From assembly GCA_021802025.1 (NCBI GenBank), contig JAKABC010000014.1, forward strand, positions 1-18,295: a stretch of 18,295 nucleotides of DNA, in the 5' to 3' direction. Shown piece after piece: positions 14,355-18,295 of this stretch. The stretch's first letter is position 1. Every line of letters starts with the position of its first letter. Origin of the DNA: Actinomycetes bacterium (GTDB lineage: Bacteria > Actinomycetota > Acidimicrobiia > Acidimicrobiales > RAAP-2). The position numbers and the translations under genes were made by a program. The notes under the pieces are model-generated. The model ran no database searches. It had not been told where the DNA came from and saw only the letters and a program-made list of their open reading frames with translations.

Positions 14355-14750
14355 CTACTCACGGGCCTTGATCACGTAGGCCGAACTGGCCGTGGCCACC
14401 AGAGTGCCGGTGGCGTCGTGCAGGCGGGCCTCGACGAAGGCCACCGATCGGCCCGACTTGAGCACCGTGGCGACACAGCGCAGCGCGTCGCCCGGGCGCA
14501 CCGGGCGCACGAAACTGACCCTCATCCCGGTGTTGGAGACGCTCACGCGGCGCTCCCGTTGCACGGTGACCGCCGAGGCGCCCATCGCCGAGTCCATGAT
14601 CGCCGCGAGGAAGCCACCCTGAACCAGGCCGGCGGGATTGGCGAAGCGCTCGTCGGGGGTCACGGCCCACTCGGTGCGGCCCGGGACGGTCTTGTCCGTG
14701 CAGGTGAGACCGAGGGTCAGGTCGCAGTTGGGGGGAACCTGGAAGGTCAC
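14355..14750 (-). CDS. PaaI-like hotdog-fold thioesterase
   Basis: A 131-residue single hotdog domain, predicted to hydrolyse acyl-CoA or a related thioester. Visible features are NPAGLVQGGFLAAIMDSAMG (38-57), the loop and central hotdog helix with Asp53 as candidate catalytic acid, and the strand pattern SNTGMRVSFVRPVRPGD (72-88). In most PaaI relatives the helix begins HGG; here it is QGG, so the catalytic detail may differ. The substrate is unknown. The start is GTG (14750-14748) and lacks a ribosome site; a TAACGT box ends six bases ahead, so the message may be leaderless. It is the first gene of the minus-strand operon ending in trmI and is divergent from tkt. Confidence 0.85.
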   Translation of the reverse strand: MTFQVPPNCDLTLGLTCTDKTVPGRTEWAVTPDERFANPAGLVQGGFLAAIMDSAMGASAVTVQRERRVSVSNTGMRVSFVRPVRPGDALRCVATVLKSGRSVAFVEARLHDATGTLVATASSAYVIKARE

Positions 14751-14756
14751 TACGGA

Positions 14757-14762
14757 ACGTTA
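14757..14762 (-). promoter_or_regulatory. Possible -10 box for the thioesterase operon
   Basis: TAACGT on the minus strand (14762-14757) lies six bases before the GTG start, the same spacing as the mpa promoter. No good -35 is seen at 16-18 bases, so the call rests on spacing and on the lack of a ribosome site. Confidence 0.33.
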
Positions 14763-14792
14763 CCCCTGACCCTGGGGCGTCGGACCAGTAAC

Positions 14793-14798
14793 TACGCT
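14793..14798 (+). promoter_or_regulatory. Possible -10 box for tkt
   Basis: TACGCT fits TANNNT and lies seven bases before the tkt ATG, with no ribosome site in between. No clear -35 is visible. It and the thioesterase box share a 55-base divergent gap. Confidence 0.35.
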
Positions 14799-14805
14799 GG
14801 CCGTT

Positions 14806-16803
14806 ATGCCAGAGATTCGCTACGAGGGCGCAACGGCGCTCGAGGATCGCGCCATCCGCCAACTCGTGGGGGTGGCGATGGATGCCCCGGCTCGAGCCCG
14901 ATCCGGCCACTCGGGCACGGCCATGGCGCTCGCGCCCCTCGGGGTCATGCTCTGGTCGCGACTCTTGCGCCACGACCCCACCGATCCGACTTGGTTCGAC
15001 CGGGACCGGTTCGTTCTGAGCTGCGGGCACGCATCGATCCTCCAGTACGGCCTCGCCCACAGCTTCGGCTACGACGTGAGCCGCGAGGACCTGATGGCCT
15101 TTCGCCAGCTCCACTCGCGCACGCCCGGCCACCCCGAGCGCGGCGTCACCCCGACGGTCGAGGTGACGACGGGCCCGCTCGGCCAGGGCATCGCGAACGG
15201 CGTCGGCCTGGCCCTGGCCGAACGGGTTCTGAGGGCCGAGTACGGCCCGGAGCTGGTCGACCACCGGACCTGGGTGATCGCGGGTGACGGCTGCCTCGAA
15301 GAGGGCGTGAGCCACGAGGCCGCGTCGCTGGCCGGCTACCTGGGGTTGGAGCGACTCACGGTCTTCTACGACGACAACCACATCACCATCGATGGTCCGA
15401 CCGAGCTGGCCCTGCACGACGACCCGGTCGGACGGTTCCGCGCCTACGGCTGGCACGTGGTCGAGCTCGGTGAGCGCGCCAACGACCTCGGAGCACTCGA
15501 GGCGGCCTCGCGCGAGGCCATCGCCGAGACCGATCGGCCGACTCTCGTCGTCATCCGCTCGCACATAGGCTTCCCCTCCCCCGAGATGATGGACACCAAG
15601 GAGGCCCACGGCAACCCGTTCAGCCCCGAGGCGATCGCGCGCGTCAAAGAGATGATCGGGCTGCCCGACGAGCCCTTCGTCCTCGACGATGACCTCCCGG
15701 CGGCGATGATCGAGGCTCTCGCAGACCGGCGCGAGGCGAACGCCACGTGGCGGGCGCGGGTGACGGCGGCCGGGGAGCGCGGGACCGCGCTCATCGACCA
15801 GGTGGCGACCCACGCCGCGCTCAGCGACGAGGTCGTGCCCGAGCCCTACGCGCCCGACTCGACGGCGGCGACCCGTCGCGCCCTCCAGCGGGCCATGGAC
15901 GCCTTCAGCCCCCACATGCCCGGACTCGTCGCGGGGTCGGCCGACCTCACCGAGAACACCGGAGTCGCTCTCTCCGGGACCGTCGCCCAAGACGCCGCGC
16001 ACCCCGGGGGCCGTCAGATCCACTTCGGCATCCGAGAGTTCGCGATGTCGGCGATCGTGGTCGGCCTGGCCCACCACGGCGGCGTCCGGCCCGTCGGTTC
16101 GACGTTCTTCGTCTTCAGCGACTACGCCCGCCCGGCTGTGCGTCTGGCCGCTTTGAGCGAGGCGGCGGCGCTCTTCGTCTACACCCACGATTCGGTGGGC
16201 GTGGGCGAGGATGGCCCGACCCACCAGCCGGTGGAGCACCTGATGAGTTTGCGGGCGATGCCCAACCTCCACGTGGTGCGACCGAGCGACGCCAACGAGA
16301 CGCTGGACCTCGTGGGCCGCCTGCTCCGCGCGAAGGACCCGGTGCCCACCGCGCTCGTCCTGTCGCGCCAGGACCTGGTCGTCCTCGGGGGCGCGGAGGC
16401 CGAGGCCAGTCGTGAGGGCGCCCACCGGGGCGGCTACGTCGTGCGCGAGCCCGCGGCGGCCCGCTTCAGCCTGCTCGCCACGGGCTCGGAGGTCTCGCTG
16501 TGCCTGGCCGCGGCCGATGAGCTGGCGACACGCGGGATAGCGGTCCGGGTCGTGGCGCTGCCGTGCTGGAAGTGCTTCGAGGACCAGCCTCGGGCCTACC
16601 GCGACGCGGTCGTACGTCGGGACCTCCCCTCGCTCGCGGTCGAGGCCGGGGCGACGCTGGGCTGGTCGCGCTACGCCGACGAGGCGCTCGGCATCGATAC
16701 CTTCGGCCTTTCGGCTCCCGGACCGCAGGTCTTCGCCGCGTTGGGCATCGTGCCCGAGACCGTGGTCGCCCACGTCACCCGAGTCCTGAACGAGGAGTCA
16801 TGA
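14806..16803 (+). CDS. tkt: Transketolase
   Basis: Thiamine-diphosphate enzyme that moves two-carbon ketol units between sugar phosphates in the pentose phosphate or Calvin-type pathway. The 665 residues match the family. The N-terminal ThDP domain shows SGHSGTAMAL (33-42), RDRFVLSCGHAS (66-77), TPGHPE (106-111), TTGPLGQGIANGVGLA (121-136) and the metal/ThDP motif GDGCLEEGVSHEAASLAG (160-177) followed by DDN. The central domain shows HFGIREFAMSAI, which includes the catalytic Glu, and THDSVGVGEDGPTHQPVEHL. The C-terminal domain is complete. The ATG has no ribosome site. The TGA overlaps the tal ATG (ATGA), so tkt and tal are probably coupled. Confidence 0.97.
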   Translation: MPEIRYEGATALEDRAIRQLVGVAMDAPARARSGHSGTAMALAPLGVMLWSRLLRHDPTDPTWFDRDRFVLSCGHASILQYGLAHSFGYDVSREDLMAFRQLHSRTPGHPERGVTPTVEVTTGPLGQGIANGVGLALAERVLRAEYGPELVDHRTWVIAGDGCLEEGVSHEAASLAGYLGLERLTVFYDDNHITIDGPTELALHDDPVGRFRAYGWHVVELGERANDLGALEAASREAIAETDRPTLVVIRSHIGFPSPEMMDTKEAHGNPFSPEAIARVKEMIGLPDEPFVLDDDLPAAMIEALADRREANATWRARVTAAGERGTALIDQVATHAALSDEVVPEPYAPDSTAATRRALQRAMDAFSPHMPGLVAGSADLTENTGVALSGTVAQDAAHPGGRQIHFGIREFAMSAIVVGLAHHGGVRPVGSTFFVFSDYARPAVRLAALSEAAALFVYTHDSVGVGEDGPTHQPVEHLMSLRAMPNLHVVRPSDANETLDLVGRLLRAKDPVPTALVLSRQDLVVLGGAEAEASREGAHRGGYVVREPAAARFSLLATGSEVSLCLAAADELATRGIAVRVVALPCWKCFEDQPRAYRDAVVRRDLPSLAVEAGATLGWSRYADEALGIDTFGLSAPGPQVFAALGIVPETVVAHVTRVLNEES

Positions 16804-17903
16804 CCACACTGAACGACCTCTACGACGTCCACGGTCAGAGTCCGTGGATCGACAACATCCGCCGCGACTGGCTCAACGACGGCACCCTCGCGCGCCTGGT
16901 GGCCGAGGGCGTGCGCGGCGTGACGTCGAACCCGTCGATCTTCGCCAAGGCTCTATCCACCTCGAGCGCCTACGACGACGCGGTGCGCGCCCACCTTGGA
17001 CTCGATCCCGAGGCGCTCTTCGAGACGCTCGCGGTCGCTGACGTGCGCGACGCGTGCGACGTTCTAGCCGGGGTCCACGACGCCTCACGCGATGACCCCG
17101 CCCGACGCTATCGCGACGGGTACGTGTCGCTCGAGGTCTCCCCCCTGCTCGCGCGCGACACCGACGGCACGATCGCCGCCGCGCGACGACTCTTCGCCGA
17201 GGTGGATCGGCCCAACGTGATGATCAAGATCCCCGCGACCCGAGAGGGACTGCCCGCGATCACGACCGCGCTCGGCGAGGGGATCAACGTCAACGTGACC
17301 CTGATCTTCTCCCTCGAGCGCTACGCCGAGGTGCTCGACGCCTGGGCCGCGGGCCTTTCGGCGGCCCGTGCCGCGGGCCGGGACCTCGGATCGATCGCGA
17401 GCGTCGCGTCGTTCTTCGTCTCGCGCGTCGACGTCGCCGTCGACGCCCTGCTCCCCGAGGGCGACGACCGGCGCGGGACGGTGGCCAACGCCCAAGCCGC
17501 TGCGGCCTACGGCCTCTACCGGGCGCGCGTGGATCGCGGTGACGTGGCCGGTCTGCTCGCCGACGGCGCCCAGGTCCAGCGGCCCCTGTGGGCGTCGACC
17601 TCGACCAAGAACCCGGCTTACGACGACCTGCTCTACGTCAACCACCTCGTCGCCTCCGAGACGGTGAACACGATGCCCGACGCGACCGTCGACGCCTACC
17701 TCGACCACGGCGACCCCACGGCGAGCCTGCTGGAGGACCCGGCTCGCCGCGCGCGCGCGGCGGGGGTCCTCGCGACCCTGGCGCCCACGGTGGACCTCGG
17801 GGCCGTCACGACGCGGCTGGAGGACGAGGGCGTCGCCGCCTTCGCGACCTCGTACCACGAGCTCCTGGCGACACTCGAGGCGAAGGTCGCGGCCACCCGC
17901 TGA
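16800..17903 (+). CDS. tal: Transaldolase
   Basis: Transfers a dihydroxyacetone unit between sugar phosphates, with transketolase linking the pentose phosphate pathway to glycolysis. The 367 residues match the longer actinobacterial transaldolases. Motifs are GVTSNPSIFAKA (40-51), YVSLEVSPLLARDT (108-121), and NVMIKIPATREG (139-150) with Lys143 as the Schiff-base lysine. Further motifs are INVNVTLIFS (162-171) and WASTSTKNPAYDDLLYV near the C-terminus. The ATG at 16800-16802 overlaps the tkt stop and is preceded by GAGGAG at a good distance. A longer in-frame extension to 16563 lies inside tkt and is rejected. Confidence 0.97.
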   Translation: MTTLNDLYDVHGQSPWIDNIRRDWLNDGTLARLVAEGVRGVTSNPSIFAKALSTSSAYDDAVRAHLGLDPEALFETLAVADVRDACDVLAGVHDASRDDPARRYRDGYVSLEVSPLLARDTDGTIAAARRLFAEVDRPNVMIKIPATREGLPAITTALGEGINVNVTLIFSLERYAEVLDAWAAGLSAARAAGRDLGSIASVASFFVSRVDVAVDALLPEGDDRRGTVANAQAAAAYGLYRARVDRGDVAGLLADGAQVQRPLWASTSTKNPAYDDLLYVNHLVASETVNTMPDATVDAYLDHGDPTASLLEDPARRARAAGVLATLAPTVDLGAVTTRLEDEGVAAFATSYHELLATLEAKVAATR

Positions 17904-17922
17904 GACCCGCGACGGACCCTCG

Positions 17923-17928
17923 TAGGAT
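17923..17928 (+). promoter_or_regulatory. Possible -10 box for fbiC/cofG
   Basis: TAGGAT fits TANNNT and ends seven bases before the ATG. There is no ribosome site in the 32-base gap after tal and no clear -35, so the box is tentative. Confidence 0.3.
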
Positions 17929-17935
17929 GCCTCGC

Positions 17936-18295
17936 ATGGGTCGTACCGACACCCCGCACGCAGCACTGCTCAACGCCCGCGCCGCCGACCTCGCACCCGA
18001 GGCCCGCGAGCGGGCGCGTGCCCTCTTCGGCGAGCTCGTCACCTACTCGCCCAAGGTCTTCATCCCCCTGACCCAGCTGTGTCGGGATCGCTGCGCGTAC
18101 TGCACGTTCGCTCAGGCGCCGGCCCACCTCGCTGCCCCGTACCTCGACCTCGAAGAGGTGATGGGTATCGCCCGGGCCGGGGAGGCGGCCGGCTGCACCG
18201 AGGCACTCTTCACCCTGGGCGAGCGGCCCGAGCTGCGTTACGACGAGGCCGCGCGGTGGCTGGCCGCCCGCGGGGACCGCTCGACGGTCGACTAC
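17936..18295 (+). CDS. fbiC: FO synthase, CofG-type N-terminal part (FbiC or CofG; runs off right edge)
   Basis: A radical SAM enzyme that makes FO, the deazaflavin core of coenzyme F420, from tyrosine and a ribityl-diaminouracil. Only the first 120 residues are present. The frame shows TYSPKVFIPLTQLCRDRCAYC, with the CxxxCxxC cluster motif at Cys49, Cys53 and Cys56, then TFAQAPA and TLGERPELRY (93-102); this combination is diagnostic for the CofG half. In Actinobacteria CofG and CofH are usually fused as FbiC of about 850 residues; the window ends too early to tell. The ATG at 17936 was chosen because it directly follows the tal stop by 32 bases and leaves a normal N-terminus. No ribosome site is seen. 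Confidence 0.9.
   Translation, partial: MGRTDTPHAALLNARAADLAPEARERARALFGELVTYSPKVFIPLTQLCRDRCAYCTFAQAPAHLAAPYLDLEEVMGIARAGEAAGCTEALFTLGERPELRYDEAARWLAARGDRSTVDY

Noticed and set aside
14359..16773. An open frame of about 800 codons on the minus strand, opposite tkt
   Set aside because: It lies wholly antisense to a clear transketolase and thioesterase, has an Arg/Gly/Asp-rich composition typical of GC-rich shadow frames, and shows no recognisable domain.

Overview
The window is high-GC, densely coded DNA from an actinobacterium. It carries the Pup-proteasome system in the order mpa-dop-pup-prcB-prcA-pafA, followed on the same strand by tatA, tatC and helY. This order is known from mycobacteria and other Actinobacteria. 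A DUF4193 protein and the start of an F420-precursor synthase (FbiC/CofG type) also fit Actinobacteria. Missing pafBC at the usual place and a duplicated ThyX-like protein suggest a deep-branching class such as Acidimicrobiia, but this is inference without a phylogeny. No rRNA, tRNA, CRISPR array, insertion sequence or prophage was recognised.

Layout. Minus strand 12096 down to 913 is one tightly packed run: mpa, dop, pup, prcB, prcA, pafA, tatA, tatC, helY and a tandem ThyX-like protein. Junctions are a few bases or overlapping, so it is probably one long transcript with a strong candidate promoter (12103-12130) just ahead of mpa. Still on the minus strand, a DUF4193 acidic zinc-ribbon protein (329-796) follows after a 116-base gap with its own -10-like box. 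A GNAT acetyltransferase then runs off the left edge. Divergent from mpa are two small plus-strand genes: a ferredoxin with a CxxDxxC cluster motif, and a ClpX-type zinc finger fused to a helix-turn-helix. The latter overlaps tail-to-tail by 37 bases with trmI. trmI is the last gene of a second minus-strand operon (14750 to 12819): PaaI-like thioesterase, a holin-like membrane protein, two very small membrane or basic proteins, then trmI. From 14806 rightwards the plus strand carries tkt and tal (overlapping by ATGA) and then the start of fbiC/cofG.

How the genes work together. Pup (ending GGQ) is deamidated by Dop, ligated to target lysines by PafA, and recognised by the Mpa coiled coils. 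Mpa unfolds the target into the PrcA/PrcB 20S core through its C-terminal QYL. TatA and TatC form a membrane translocon for folded proteins. HelY is a Ski2-like RNA helicase. Tkt and Tal are the non-oxidative pentose phosphate pathway. FbiC/CofG starts coenzyme F420 synthesis.

Most of the window is a conserved core locus. The points that merit a second look are the duplicated ThyX-like protein whose two halves keep complementary parts of the ThyX signature, the zinc-finger/HTH fusion beside the proteasome genes, the Asp-type ferredoxin, the cassette of tiny overlapping membrane-protein genes before trmI, and several start codons placed 6-7 bases after a TANNNT box, which suggests leaderless mRNAs.
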